Source of the DNA: Sphingopyxis sp. RIFCSPHIGHO2_12_FULL_65_19 | GTDB taxonomy: Bacteria; Pseudomonadota; Alphaproteobacteria; Sphingomonadales; Sphingomonadaceae | NCBI RefSeq assembly: GCF_001830555.1 | Contig: NZ_MIAM01000056.1 | Span: forward strand, 1-63,009 | DNA: 63,009 nt | Reading direction: 5' to 3' | Part shown: piece by piece, positions 42,657-51,413 of the stretch | How positions within the stretch are numbered: the first letter of the stretch is position 1 | How the letters are laid out: every line of letters starts with the position of its first letter | Made by a program: the position numbers and the translations under genes | Notes under the pieces: generated by a model | The model's database searches: none | The model's input: the letters and a program-made list of their open reading frames with translations, nothing else | Told to the model about the DNA's origin: nothing

Positions 42657-44948
42657 GTGCCCATTCCGGTCAAGAACCTGATGATCAGCTGGCGAACGAT
42701 CGCACTGTCGCTGTTGCTCAGCATCGCGGCAGGGCTGTCGGCCCTCGCCGAACCGATCGACCGGATCGCCGAAAGCGCGGTGGGGTGGAACGCCTGGCGG
42801 CCCGTTTCGGGCGACACCGTCATCCTCGCGCTCGACGACAAGACGATGGACGCCGTCGAAAATCGCGATTTCGACGTTACACACCACGCAAAGCTGATCG
42901 GCGCAGTCGATGCCAGCCCGGCCAAGCGGCTGTTCGTCGATTTTTCTTACGAACGCCGCCTCAAGGACCGCGAGTTTCCCCAGCTGGCGAAGGCCGTTCG
43001 GCGCATGGACAAACGGATCGTCCTCGCCGTGCCGAGCAGCAACACCGACGGGACAAAGGCAGTCGTCGACTATTGGCCCGACGCCGCGTTCGGCACCCGT
43101 GCGCCGCGGGCGTGCATCTGCTGGGAATATGATTTCTGGCAGGTGTGGCGCGTGCCGCTCGCGGTCACGGCCGACGGCCAGTTGCTCCCGACCTTCTCGG
43201 CGCTGCTTGCCGACCGCCAACCCGACAAGCCGGGGGTCTTTGCGCTCGACCTGTCCTACGACACCCGGACGATCACGCAATATAGCGCCATCGACCTGAT
43301 GTCGGGCAAGCTCGATCCGGAACTGCTGCGCGGCAAGGACGTCATTTTCGCACCGACCGCCTCGGCGTCGCCCGACCAGCATTATCTGCCCGGCCACGAC
43401 AAAGTCTATGGCGCCTATATCCATTTGATCGCGGGCGAAGCGCTGAAGCGCGGGAATCCGATCGACATCGGCTGGATTCCGCCGCTGGTCGCCGCATCGA
43501 TCATCCTGTTCGCCGCCCTCGCACTCGGCGCCGCGCGCTGGTATTCGCGCATCGCGCTCGGCACCGTCCTGCTGCTGATCGCGGCAAAAGTCCTTCTCGG
43601 CCTGTCGCTGATTTCGGTGCAGATCGGCGCTGCCTGTTTTCTCGCCGTCGTGCTCAGCACCAATGTGTCGCGCACCCGCCGCCGCCGCTCGGCACAGCGC
43701 GAGAACCCGGTCTCCGGCCTGCCCAATTTCGAGGCGCTGCGGTCGCTGCCGCCCTTCGGCAGCGCAACCGTCGTCGCCGCCAAGGTCGTCAATTTCGAGG
43801 ATCTTGCCGCCTTCATCCCCGGCGACGGTATCGGCAAGCTGGTCGAACAGGTCACGCGCCGACTCCAGCTGGCATCGCAGGGCACGACGCTCCACCACGA
43901 TCTCGACGGCACCTTTGCCTGGCTCGTCCCTTATTATCAGCACAGCCAGATCGAGGGGCAGCTGGCGGGTCTCGCTGCGCTGTTCAACGCGCCGCTGACG
44001 ATCGGCGAGTTGCGCGTCGACGTGGCGATCGCCTTCGGCGTGAACGACGAGTTCGAGGGATCGAACGCCCAGCGCCTCGCCGCCGCGCTCGTCGCCGCCG
44101 AGCGTGCGATCCGCACGCGCTCGCTGTGGACCAAATATACGTCGCGCCAGAAAGAGGACGCTGGCTGGCAATTGAGCTTCCATTCGCAGCTCGAGGATGC
44201 GCTGACCGGCGGCGACATCTGGGTCGCGTTCCAGCCGCAATATGAAATCGCGACAAAGACGCTCGTCGGGGTCGAAGCGCTTGCGCGCTGGACCCATCCG
44301 ACGCGCGGCCCGATCCCGCCCGACGAATTTATCGTCCAGGCCGAAAAGAGCCAGGACATCTATCGCCTCACCCTGTTCGTGATGGACCAGGCGATCCGGT
44401 CGGCGGCGCAATTGCGCGAACGCGGCGTCCACATCAACATGTCGGTTAATCTTTCGGCGACGCTGCTCGATCACAGCGACCTGGTCGGCACGATCCGGGT
44501 GATGCTGACCGCGCATCACCTGCCGCCCGAAATCCTGACGATCGAGATCACCGAAACGGCGCAGATCGAAAACAGCCGTCAGGCGCGCCAGACGCTGGCG
44601 CAGCTGCGCCGGACGGGTATTCGCCTGTCGATCGACGATTATGGCACCGGCCAGTCAAACCTCGAATATCTGACCGAAATCGAAGCCGACGAAATCAAGA
44701 TCGACAAGCGATTCGTGATGACCATGCGCGATTCGCAACGGAACCTCGAAGTGGTGAAATCGACGATCGATCTGGCGCATCGCCTGGGCGCCGTCGCGGT
44801 CGCCGAGGGCATTGAGGATGCCGAAACCATGACCCTGCTCGCGGGTCTCGGCTGCGATGTCGGACAGGGTTATCATCTTGGAAAGCCGCAATTGTTTTCC
44901 GAACTTTTGGCGACCCTTACCGGCCTTCCGCGCAACCGCTCCGCATAA
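42657..44948 (+). CDS. CHASE2 - EAL cyclic-di-GMP phosphodiesterase
   Basis: A 763-aa membrane sensor. An N-terminal span (IALSLLLSIAAGLSALA) leads to a periplasmic CHASE2 domain (about 45-270, ending HDKVYGAYIHLIAGEAL), three membrane spans at about 275-350, a degenerate GGDEF-like region without the active motif, then a C-terminal EAL domain with VGVEALARW, NMSVNLSATLL, IDDYGTGQSNLEYL, EIKIDKRFV and VAEGIEDAE. All expected catalytic acidic residues are present, so it probably degrades c-di-GMP. GTG at 42657 has GGAG six bases upstream, better than the TTG at 42642. Confidence 0.9.
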   Translation: MPIPVKNLMISWRTIALSLLLSIAAGLSALAEPIDRIAESAVGWNAWRPVSGDTVILALDDKTMDAVENRDFDVTHHAKLIGAVDASPAKRLFVDFSYERRLKDREFPQLAKAVRRMDKRIVLAVPSSNTDGTKAVVDYWPDAAFGTRAPRACICWEYDFWQVWRVPLAVTADGQLLPTFSALLADRQPDKPGVFALDLSYDTRTITQYSAIDLMSGKLDPELLRGKDVIFAPTASASPDQHYLPGHDKVYGAYIHLIAGEALKRGNPIDIGWIPPLVAASIILFAALALGAARWYSRIALGTVLLLIAAKVLLGLSLISVQIGAACFLAVVLSTNVSRTRRRRSAQRENPVSGLPNFEALRSLPPFGSATVVAAKVVNFEDLAAFIPGDGIGKLVEQVTRRLQLASQGTTLHHDLDGTFAWLVPYYQHSQIEGQLAGLAALFNAPLTIGELRVDVAIAFGVNDEFEGSNAQRLAAALVAAERAIRTRSLWTKYTSRQKEDAGWQLSFHSQLEDALTGGDIWVAFQPQYEIATKTLVGVEALARWTHPTRGPIPPDEFIVQAEKSQDIYRLTLFVMDQAIRSAAQLRERGVHINMSVNLSATLLDHSDLVGTIRVMLTAHHLPPEILTIEITETAQIENSRQARQTLAQLRRTGIRLSIDDYGTGQSNLEYLTEIEADEIKIDKRFVMTMRDSQRNLEVVKSTIDLAHRLGAVAVAEGIEDAETMTLLAGLGCDVGQGYHLGKPQLFSELLATLTGLPRNRSA

Positions 44949-44990
44949 CTGCCAAACTGGCGGCATTGGATATAGTTAAGACTCGATTTA

Positions 44991-45013
44991 CCTTATCAAT
45001 TAAGGTATATACT
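44991..45013 (+). promoter_or_regulatory. promoter with inverted repeat before the 20-codon gene
   Basis: ACCTTA-TCAAT-TAAGGT is a perfect inverted repeat ending one base before a TATACT -10 hexamer at 45008; TTTACC overlaps its left arm as a possible -35. The repeat could be an operator. Confidence 0.45.
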
Positions 45014-45056
45014 CCGTTAACTGTTCCTCGTGGGCAGTACGAACAGGAGATAAGTC

Positions 45057-45119
45057 ATGGGTTGGTTTTGGCGATTCCTGGGCGGCGGCGGCTCCGGCAA
45101 CGGTGGCGGTCAAGCCTAA
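45057..45119 (+). CDS. 20-aa peptide gene with strong RBS and own terminator
   Basis: A 21-codon frame encodes MGWFWRFL followed by a Gly/Ser/Asn-rich tail ending GGQA. AGGAG lies seven bases before the ATG, a better ribosome-binding site than most long genes here have. It is enclosed by a promoter (44991-45013) and a rho-independent terminator (45141-45172), forming a complete ~150-base transcription unit. The aromatic, basic head could associate with membrane. Function is unknown; it may be a leader, a toxin-like peptide or a small regulatory protein. Confidence 0.6.
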   Translation: MGWFWRFLGGGGSGNGGGQA

Positions 45120-45140
45120 GCAGGAAACAAGTTTCGGGAG

Positions 45141-45172
45141 GGGCTCCGGCATTGCCGGGGCCCTTTCTTTTT
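45141..45172 (+). terminator. rho-independent terminator
   Basis: GGGCTCCGGC, a three-base loop, GCCGGGGCCC (one T-G pair), then TTTCTTTTT. Ends the 20-codon transcription unit 22 bases after its stop codon. Confidence 0.85.
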
Positions 45173-45670
45173 GTCCGCGGCCCACGCGCCCGGCGCGAAC
45201 CGCGCCCTATTTTCCGCCGCTCCCGATCTCGCCGTCCGACGCGGCGCGCACCGCAGCTGCGCGCCGATCCGATCGCCGAAATTTTGGTCTTTTGACAGGC
45301 CTTCGGGCGCGCGCGGCGGAAACCCGCGGAATGCCTTGCCCGCCGGGTTCCGAACGTCCATCACCCGCGACGAGACGAATCAAATTATCGACGAGTTGAG
45401 TCGTCAATCTGTCATTTACTCTCTTGCATCGTGCCGCCGACGTGGCACTATAGGTGGTGGGTCAACCACGGGGGCACCCCAATAAATTGTATCAGGCTGC
45501 AAGTGGCGGATTTCCGTCGTCCATCGCATATGGACACGGGAAAACCCTTCCTGCGCGCAAAAAAGTGCCCACGCGGACAGGTTTAGATGCTAAGACCGGG
45601 GCTTCGTCCCGAGTCGAACAAGACAGGAACAAAGCGCACTGCGTGCGCGTTCATATCGGGGGCGAATAAG
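45173..45670 (+). other. long structured leader region of nrdA
   Basis: About 500 bases without a supported gene. From 45431 there are successive hairpins: GTGCC/GGCAC (45431-45448), GTGGT/ACCAC (45454-45469), GGGG/CCCC (45471-45480) and GTCCAT/ATGGAC (45519-45535). TTGCAT...CTATAG around 45425-45455 could be a promoter. No NrdR box was recognised. The first half (45173-45400) shows nothing definite apart from an imperfect hairpin near 45316-45350. Confidence 0.45.
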
Positions 45671-47611
45671 ATGGATTTTCGGGAAACGGAACGGGTGGAG
45701 ACGAGCGACGTGGCGACGATGGAACTGACAAAGAACGACGCTCCGGCGGCTCCCGAAGGCAAGGGCGAATCGGCGCCAGCGGCCAAGCTCAACGACAGCA
45801 GCGAGGCGAAGGTCCACGCGCGCCGGTTCGACATCGTCACCGAACGCGACCGCGACGCGCTGCTCACCGATTTCGGCAAGGAAACGCTCGAGGATCGCTA
45901 CCTCCTCCCCGGCGAATCATATCAGGATCTCTTCGCGCGCGTCGCGTCGGCCTATGCCGACGACCAGGATCATGCGCAGCGCCTCTATGATTATATCTCG
46001 AAACTGTGGTTCATGCCCGCGACCCCCGTTCTCTCGAACGGCGGCACCGGCCGCGGCCTGCCGATCAGCTGCTATCTGAACTCGGTCGACGACAGCCTCG
46101 AAGGCATCGTCGGCACGTGGAACGAGAATGTCTGGCTCGCCAGCCGCGGCGGCGGCATCGGCACCTATTGGGGCGCGGTGCGCGGCATCGGCGAACCCGT
46201 CGGCCTCAATGGCAAGACCAGCGGCATCATCCCCTTCGTCCGCGTCATGGACTCGCTCACTCTCGCGATCAGTCAGGGCTCGCTGCGCCGCGGCTCGGCT
46301 GCCTGCTATCTCGACGTCTCGCACCCGGAGATCGAGGAGTTTCTCGAGGTCCGCAAGCCGTCGGGCGACTTCAACCGCAAGGCATTGAACCTCCACCACG
46401 GTGTGCTCATCACCGATGAGTTTATGGAGGCTGTCCGCGACGGCACCGAATTCAACCTCCGCAGCCCCAAGGATCAGAGCGTCCGCGGCACCGTCGATGC
46501 GCGCTCGCTGTTCCAGAAGCTCGTCGAAACGCGCCTCGCGACCGGCGAGCCCTATATCATCTTCATCGACCAGGTGAACCGCATGATGCCCAAGCATCAC
46601 CGCGACCTGGGGCTGAAGGTCACCACCTCGAACCTCTGCTCGGAAATCACGCTGCCCACCGGCCGCGACCATCTCGGCAATGATCGCACCGCGGTCTGCT
46701 GCCTCTCGTCCTTGAACCTCGAAACCTGGGACGAATGGAACGGCGACAAGCGTTTCATCGAAGACGTGATGCGCATGCTCGACAATGTCCTTCAGGATTA
46801 TATCGACCGCGCCCCGCCCGAAATGGCGCGCGCCAAATATAGCGCCAGCCGCGAACGCAGCGTCGGCCTCGGCGTCATGGGCTTCCACAGCTTCCTCCAG
46901 GCGCGCGGCCTGCCGTTCGAGGGCGCGATGGCGAAATCGTCGAACCTGCGCGTCTTCAAGCATATCCGCGCGCAGGTCGATCAGGCGTCGATGCTGCTCG
47001 CCAAGGAACGCGGCCCCTGCCCCGACGCCGCCGATCAGGGCGTGATGGAACGCTTCAGCTGCAAGATGGCGATCGCGCCGACCGCGTCGATCAGCATCAT
47101 CTGCGGCGGCACCAGCGCGTGCATCGAGCCGATCCCGGCGAACATCTACACGCACAAGACGCTGTCGGGCAGCTTCTCGATCCGCAACCCGCATCTGGAA
47201 GCGCTGCTCGTCGACAAGGCGAAGAACAGCGACAATGTCTGGAACTCGATCCTCGAAAAGGGCGGCAGCGTCCAGCACCTCGACTTCCTGACGCAGGATG
47301 AGAAGGACTGCTACAAGACCAGCTTCGAGATCGACCAGCGCTGGCTGCTCGAACTCGCCGCCGACCGCACCCCCTATATCGACCAGGCCGCCTCGCTGAA
47401 CCTGTTCATCCCGGCCGACGTCGAGAAATGGGACCTGCTCATGCTCCACTATCGCGCATGGGAACTCGGCATCAAATCGCTCTATTACCTCCGCTCGAAA
47501 TCGGTGCAGCGCGCCGGCTTCGCGGGCGGGGTCGAGGCCGACAACACGTCGGAAGCCCCGAAATACGAGCTGCAGACCACCGATTATGACGAGTGTCTGG
47601 CGTGCCAGTGA
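45671..47611 (+). CDS. nrdA: class I ribonucleotide reductase, alpha subunit
   Basis: Reduces ribonucleoside diphosphates to deoxy forms with NrdB. The 646-aa chain has the barrel-site cysteines in RRGSAACYL, SNLCSEITLP and VCCLSSLNLE, phosphate/effector-loop sequence NGGTGRGLPISCYLNSVDDS and the C-terminal redox pair in CLACQ. It lacks an N-terminal ATP-cone, so overall activity is probably not dATP-inhibited at this subunit. ATG at 45671 (MDFRETERVETS); a 60-residue acidic, low-complexity lead-in precedes the catalytic fold. Followed by a small membrane protein gene and nrdB. Confidence 0.95.
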   Translation: MDFRETERVETSDVATMELTKNDAPAAPEGKGESAPAAKLNDSSEAKVHARRFDIVTERDRDALLTDFGKETLEDRYLLPGESYQDLFARVASAYADDQDHAQRLYDYISKLWFMPATPVLSNGGTGRGLPISCYLNSVDDSLEGIVGTWNENVWLASRGGGIGTYWGAVRGIGEPVGLNGKTSGIIPFVRVMDSLTLAISQGSLRRGSAACYLDVSHPEIEEFLEVRKPSGDFNRKALNLHHGVLITDEFMEAVRDGTEFNLRSPKDQSVRGTVDARSLFQKLVETRLATGEPYIIFIDQVNRMMPKHHRDLGLKVTTSNLCSEITLPTGRDHLGNDRTAVCCLSSLNLETWDEWNGDKRFIEDVMRMLDNVLQDYIDRAPPEMARAKYSASRERSVGLGVMGFHSFLQARGLPFEGAMAKSSNLRVFKHIRAQVDQASMLLAKERGPCPDAADQGVMERFSCKMAIAPTASISIICGGTSACIEPIPANIYTHKTLSGSFSIRNPHLEALLVDKAKNSDNVWNSILEKGGSVQHLDFLTQDEKDCYKTSFEIDQRWLLELAADRTPYIDQAASLNLFIPADVEKWDLLMLHYRAWELGIKSLYYLRSKSVQRAGFAGGVEADNTSEAPKYELQTTDYDECLACQ

Positions 47612-47626
47612 CGCACGCGCCTACTC

Positions 47627-47655
47627 TCGTCACCCCGGACTTGATCCGGGGTCCA
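47627..47655. repeat. half REP-like palindrome, family B
   Basis: CACCCCGGACTTGATCCGGGG, one arm of the paired repeat at 32587, located in the nrdA - small protein gap. Confidence 0.7.
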
Positions 47656-47675
47656 GAGCGGCGGAGCGCTATCGC

Positions 47676-48011
47676 GTGACGCATCTCTCCAGCATCAATC
47701 CGATCAAATGGCTGGAAGCGCGCCCCAAAGCGCACTTCTTGGCAAGGTTGGCGCTGACGCTGGTGATCATCCTCGTGGCGCAGCAATTGCTCAAGCTGGC
47801 GCCACGCGGAATTCAGGCGTGGCTCACTCTCGCGACTGGCGTCTTTTGCATCGGCTACGGCCTGTTCCAGACCACAAGCCACATGCGCGATCTGGAATGG
47901 CGCAATCCGGATCGGAACACGCTCACCGGCCTGCCCTATATTCTGGGAGGAGCGTTTCTACTGCTCCTCGTCTTCGCCGATCACGATCTAGCTTTCAATC
48001 TTCCGGAGTAA
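47676..48011 (+). CDS. small hypothetical membrane protein between nrdA and nrdB
   Basis: About 111 aa from GTG at 47676 (GGAG nine bases upstream). Two to three hydrophobic segments: FLARLALTLVIILVAQQLL, AWLTLATGVFCIGYGLF and GLPYILGGAFLLLLVFA. It stops four bases before nrdB, so it is in the ribonucleotide reductase operon, but no link to the enzyme is known. The frame upstream of 47676 reads through the repeat and is not used. Confidence 0.65.
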   Translation: MTHLSSINPIKWLEARPKAHFLARLALTLVIILVAQQLLKLAPRGIQAWLTLATGVFCIGYGLFQTTSHMRDLEWRNPDRNTLTGLPYILGGAFLLLLVFADHDLAFNLPE

Positions 48012-48014
48012 CCC

Positions 48015-49079
48015 ATGCCCCTTCTAGAAGCCCGCAACACCTACAAGCCCTTTGAATATCCCTGGGCATTCGATTTCTGGAAGCGCCAGCAGCAGATCCA
48101 TTGGGTTCCCGAGGAAGTGCCGCTGGGCGAGGATTGCCGCGACTGGGCGCAAAAGATCAGCGACCATGAACGCAATCTGCTCACCCAGATTTTCCGCTTC
48201 TTCACCCAGGCCGATATCGAGGTGCAGGATTGCTACCACGACAAATATGGCCGCGTGTTCAAGCCGACCGAGATCAAGATGATGCTGACCGCGTTCAGCA
48301 ACATGGAAACCGTGCATATCGCGGCCTATTCGCACCTGCTCGACACCATCGGCATGCCCGAAAGCGAATATGGCATGTTCCTCGAATATGACGAGATGCG
48401 CGCCAAGCATGACTATATGCAGCAGTTCGGCGTCGACAACGACGAAGACATTGCCCGCACCCTCGCGATGTTCGGCGGCTTTACCGAAGGCTTGCAGCTT
48501 TTCGCCAGCTTCGCGATGCTGATGAACTTCCCGCGCTTCAACAAGATGAAGGGCATGGGCCAGATCGTCAGCTGGTCGATCCGCGACGAAAGCCTGCATT
48601 GCGAAGGCATCATCAAACTGTTCCACACCTTCACCAAGGAACGCGACTGCCTGACCAAGGCGGTGAAGGAAGACATCATCGACACCTGCCAGAAAACGGT
48701 GCGGCTCGAAGATGCGTTCATCGACCTGGCGTTCGAGCAAGGCCCCGTCCCCGGCATGACGCCGAAGGAGATCAAACGCTACATCCGCTACATCGCCGAC
48801 TGGCGCCTCGGCCAGCTGGGGTTCCAGCCGATCTACATGATCGACGAACACCCCCTCCCCTGGCTCGCCCCGCTCTTGAACGGCGTCGAGCACGCCAACT
48901 TCTTTGAAACGCGCGCGACCGAATACAGCAAGGGCGCGACCCGCGGCGAATGGAACAATGTCTGGTCCAGCTTCGACAACCGCAAGAAAGCCAAGGCGAA
49001 CGACGACCTCGCCCCCGCGATCACCGCCGAAGCCGATGGCGAGGATATGTTCAAACAAGCCGGCATCGCCGCGGAGTGA
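48015..49079 (+). CDS. nrdB: class I ribonucleotide reductase, beta subunit
   Basis: The 354-aa radical-generating small subunit. Di-metal ligands lie in FFTQADIEVQDCY, METVHIAAYSHLL, FGGFTEGLQLF and SIRDESLHCEGI. The C-terminal region ends with a flexible tail that binds NrdA. The sequence continues to 354 aa, slightly long because of the EGEDMFKQAG-type tail. Four bases after the small membrane protein gene. Confidence 0.96.
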   Translation: MPLLEARNTYKPFEYPWAFDFWKRQQQIHWVPEEVPLGEDCRDWAQKISDHERNLLTQIFRFFTQADIEVQDCYHDKYGRVFKPTEIKMMLTAFSNMETVHIAAYSHLLDTIGMPESEYGMFLEYDEMRAKHDYMQQFGVDNDEDIARTLAMFGGFTEGLQLFASFAMLMNFPRFNKMKGMGQIVSWSIRDESLHCEGIIKLFHTFTKERDCLTKAVKEDIIDTCQKTVRLEDAFIDLAFEQGPVPGMTPKEIKRYIRYIADWRLGQLGFQPIYMIDEHPLPWLAPLLNGVEHANFFETRATEYSKGATRGEWNNVWSSFDNRKKAKANDDLAPAITAEADGEDMFKQAGIAAE

Positions 49080-49090
49080 CCTAACTAAAA

Positions 49091-49157
49091 CCCCTCCCGC
49101 AAGCGGGAGGGGCAGCGAAACTTGCCAGCTTGCTGGCTTAGTGCAGCGGGGTGGGGT
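49091..49157. repeat. single family C repeat unit
   Basis: CCCCTCCCGCAAGCGGGAGG followed by GGCAGCGAAACTTGCCAGCTT and GCAGCGGGGTGGGG, the same 65-base unit found as an inverted pair at 35853. Just downstream of nrdB. Confidence 0.8.
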
Positions 49158-49201
49158 TCAGCGATACGACGCGACGCCCGAAACCCCGAGAAAGAACCCA
49201 A

Positions 49202-49426
49202 ATGACCGAAAAACAGAAACTCATCATCCTCAGCCAACCGCAGCGCGCAACGCTCGAAGGCCTGTCGAACCGCCGCCCGCAGCTCCCGACCGACGCAATC
49301 CGCGACGAACTCGTCACGCTGGGGCTGGTGGTGAAACAGGGCGCCAAATGGGCGCTGACCCCGCAGGGCAAGAAGGTGCTGGCGGCAAGCTCGAACCGGC
49401 GGAATGCAGGCGGGTTTTCGGTTTGA
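49202..49426 (+). CDS. small helix-rich hypothetical protein, 74 aa
   Basis: 74 aa starting TEKQKLIILSQPQRATLEGL. LPTDAIRDELVTLGLVVKQG with KWALTPQGKKVLAA looks like the helix-wing part of a winged-helix domain, so nucleic-acid binding is possible. GAGAAAGAA precedes the ATG. It lies between nrdB and the AT-rich ATPase gene; base use is like the rest of the chromosome, so it belongs to the host side of that junction. Confidence 0.7.
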   Translation: MTEKQKLIILSQPQRATLEGLSNRRPQLPTDAIRDELVTLGLVVKQGAKWALTPQGKKVLAASSNRRNAGGFSV

Positions 49427-49462
49427 GCGAGGCAAGCTTGGCACGAACGACGGAGTAGAAGT

Positions 49463-51181
49463 TTGCTTACCGGATTTTCGATCTCCGATTTTCGCAATTT
49501 CGGTCAAGATCCAGAATGGCTACGCCCGCTATCGAGAGTAAATATAGTTATCGGTTCTAATAATTGCGGAAAATCGAATGTACTTAGATTCATCAAGCGC
49601 GTTCTAATCCCATCTATTTCTCCTAACCCGCCCCGTCTAAAAATTGCTTCTGCGGACCGTCCGATATCTGGATCAAATCTAGATAAGATTCTGGTCTCCA
49701 TACCCTTCGATCCGGAGGATTACTATCAGCGTAGCCCTTGGCCAAAAGAATGGTCCAACGCGTTGAGAGCAGCCAAAGTCTTAACTACAGACCAGCTGCT
49801 GACAGTCGCCGTCTCTATTCATCGTCGAGACAACAGCCGGGAATACCCTATTCCCGCACCTGAAATCAGCTTAGAGCATCAAGCAAGTTTTCAAAGAATG
49901 TGGAGTGCTTTGACGGGATCTGGCAGGGGGTCCTACGAAGCTCACTGGTTCCCTCAAACCATGGCAACTTTTGCTAAATCGATATCAGAAAGCTACTCGA
50001 GCTTTTTTATTCCCTCTTTTAGGCAGATTCCAACGCGCGTGGAAGAATTCTTTGATGAATACTCTCAAGATCAAGGCAAAGAACACGTAATTGAAAAGCT
50101 AGCCGACCTCGCTTATCCAAGCTATTTGAATATGGACGATACAAAACGCTTTGAATCACTTAGAAGGTTTGTATCGACAGTGATCGAAGACGATCATGTT
50201 CAAATTCAAATTCCAAGCGATAAAAAAACTATTAATATAAAGAGCGGTAGAAACTTTCTTCCTCTTGAAATGCTTGGATCTGGAATTCACGAACTTGTTA
50301 TACTCGCTTCTGAGATCATCACTCGACCGAACGACATAATTCTCTTGGAAGAACCCGAGGTTCACCTACATCCAACCCTTCAAAGAAGACTCATGCGTTT
50401 CATTTCAGAAGAAACCGAGAATCAGTTTTTTATAACCACGCATTCATCTGCTATAATTGACACCCCAGAAGCCCATATATTTGGTATTAGTTCTCATGAT
50501 GGCATAGCGAAGATTAGACGGCTCCTGACATCTCAGGAAAAATTTGAAGCATGTAGAACAATGGGATTCAAGTCCAGCGACTTACTACAAGCCAATTGCG
50601 TTATTTGGGTCGAGGGGCCATCAGATAGAATATACGTTCTAGATTGGCTTTCACGTTCTGCGCCTCACCTCCAAGAGGCTGAGCATTTCTCAATTATGTT
50701 TTACGGTGGAAAACTCCTGAGCCACCTCTCTTTGAGCGATGCTGAATTTGAAAATATGATCCAACTCCTACCGCTTTGTCGACACCCCGCAATTTTAATC
50801 GACAGCGATCGGTCATCCGCAGAACAAGAAATTCGAAAAACAAAGCAACGAGTCGTAGATGAAATAGAAAGTGTTGGTGGCTTCGTTTGGGTAACCGACG
50901 GCCGTGAGATAGAAAATTACTATAAAAACTCGGATCGAGACGATGCTATTAAAGCGGTTCACTCCAGCGCGATAAGCACGTCGGCGAAGGGGAACAGATT
51001 TTCAAAACCGATAGATTATTGGGTTGGCGAGGCGGTCGATCAAAATCGACGCACAAGCGACAAAATGAAAATCGCCGTGGAACTTACAAAGAAAAAAATC
51101 GATCCATTGGAAGGAATGGAGGATGAATTTTCTCGAAAATTGTCAAATTTGATAATATATATCGAAAAATCAAATAGATAG
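49463..51181 (+). CDS. OLD-family ATPase/TOPRIM nuclease, candidate defence gene
   Basis: A 572-aa protein with an ABC-type ATPase and a TOPRIM nuclease in one chain. Walker A is GSNNCGKS (31-38), the signature-like loop LEMLGSGIHELVILASEI, Walker B LLEEPEVHLHP and an H-loop FFITTHSS. The TOPRIM half follows: VIWVEGPSDRIYVLDWL with the catalytic Glu and ILIDSDRS with the Asp pair. This is the OLD/GajA layout of anti-phage nucleases. No UvrD/GajB helicase follows, so it is a stand-alone form. The gene is strikingly AT-rich with A/T third positions, unlike every neighbour, so it was acquired recently. Its target is unknown. Confidence 0.88.
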   Translation: MLTGFSISDFRNFGQDPEWLRPLSRVNIVIGSNNCGKSNVLRFIKRVLIPSISPNPPRLKIASADRPISGSNLDKILVSIPFDPEDYYQRSPWPKEWSNALRAAKVLTTDQLLTVAVSIHRRDNSREYPIPAPEISLEHQASFQRMWSALTGSGRGSYEAHWFPQTMATFAKSISESYSSFFIPSFRQIPTRVEEFFDEYSQDQGKEHVIEKLADLAYPSYLNMDDTKRFESLRRFVSTVIEDDHVQIQIPSDKKTINIKSGRNFLPLEMLGSGIHELVILASEIITRPNDIILLEEPEVHLHPTLQRRLMRFISEETENQFFITTHSSAIIDTPEAHIFGISSHDGIAKIRRLLTSQEKFEACRTMGFKSSDLLQANCVIWVEGPSDRIYVLDWLSRSAPHLQEAEHFSIMFYGGKLLSHLSLSDAEFENMIQLLPLCRHPAILIDSDRSSAEQEIRKTKQRVVDEIESVGGFVWVTDGREIENYYKNSDRDDAIKAVHSSAISTSAKGNRFSKPIDYWVGEAVDQNRRTSDKMKIAVELTKKKIDPLEGMEDEFSRKLSNLIIYIEKSNR

Positions 51182-51413
51182 AATGAAGCTGCGGAATTAG
51201 GGTAACGGGATTACGGTGGGATTACGGTGACAGTTTACTTAACCCCCAATACCCTACGCCACATGGATGCCGGATCAAGTCCGGCATGACAAATGACGGG
51301 TGACCCTTCGCTTCTTCGCCTGAACCAACACGCCCACACCCAAAATCCTATTTCGCACACCCCACCCCAAAAACCCCTGTCCTACATTATTCGCCTATGC
51401 TCCAAACTGGCGG
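51182..51413. other. right junction of the AT-rich gene
   Basis: Contains GGGATTACGGTGGGATTACGGTGACAGTTTACTTAACC in essence as two direct copies of GGATTACGGTG about 12 bases apart, then a half family B repeat (51262-51290). Base composition returns to chromosome-like by about 51240. No gene is seen. Confidence 0.5.
51262..51290. repeat. half REP-like palindrome, family B
   Basis: ATGCCGGATCAAGTCCGGCAT, an arm of the paired repeat at 32587, close to the right edge of the acquired gene. Confidence 0.65.

Noticed and set aside
45171..45485. 104-aa frame in the nrdA leader
   Set aside because: It has no ribosome-binding site, shows no protein-like pattern and overlaps the hairpins; noncoding leader is a better reading.
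45173..45670. A known riboswitch (cobalamin or SAM type) before nrdA
   Set aside because: No recognisable conserved core of those riboswitch families was found, and this is a class I, not cobalamin-dependent, reductase.
51262..51290. CRISPR-like short repeats
   Set aside because: The palindromes are scattered and unevenly spaced, without regular spacers or cas genes; they are REP-like elements.
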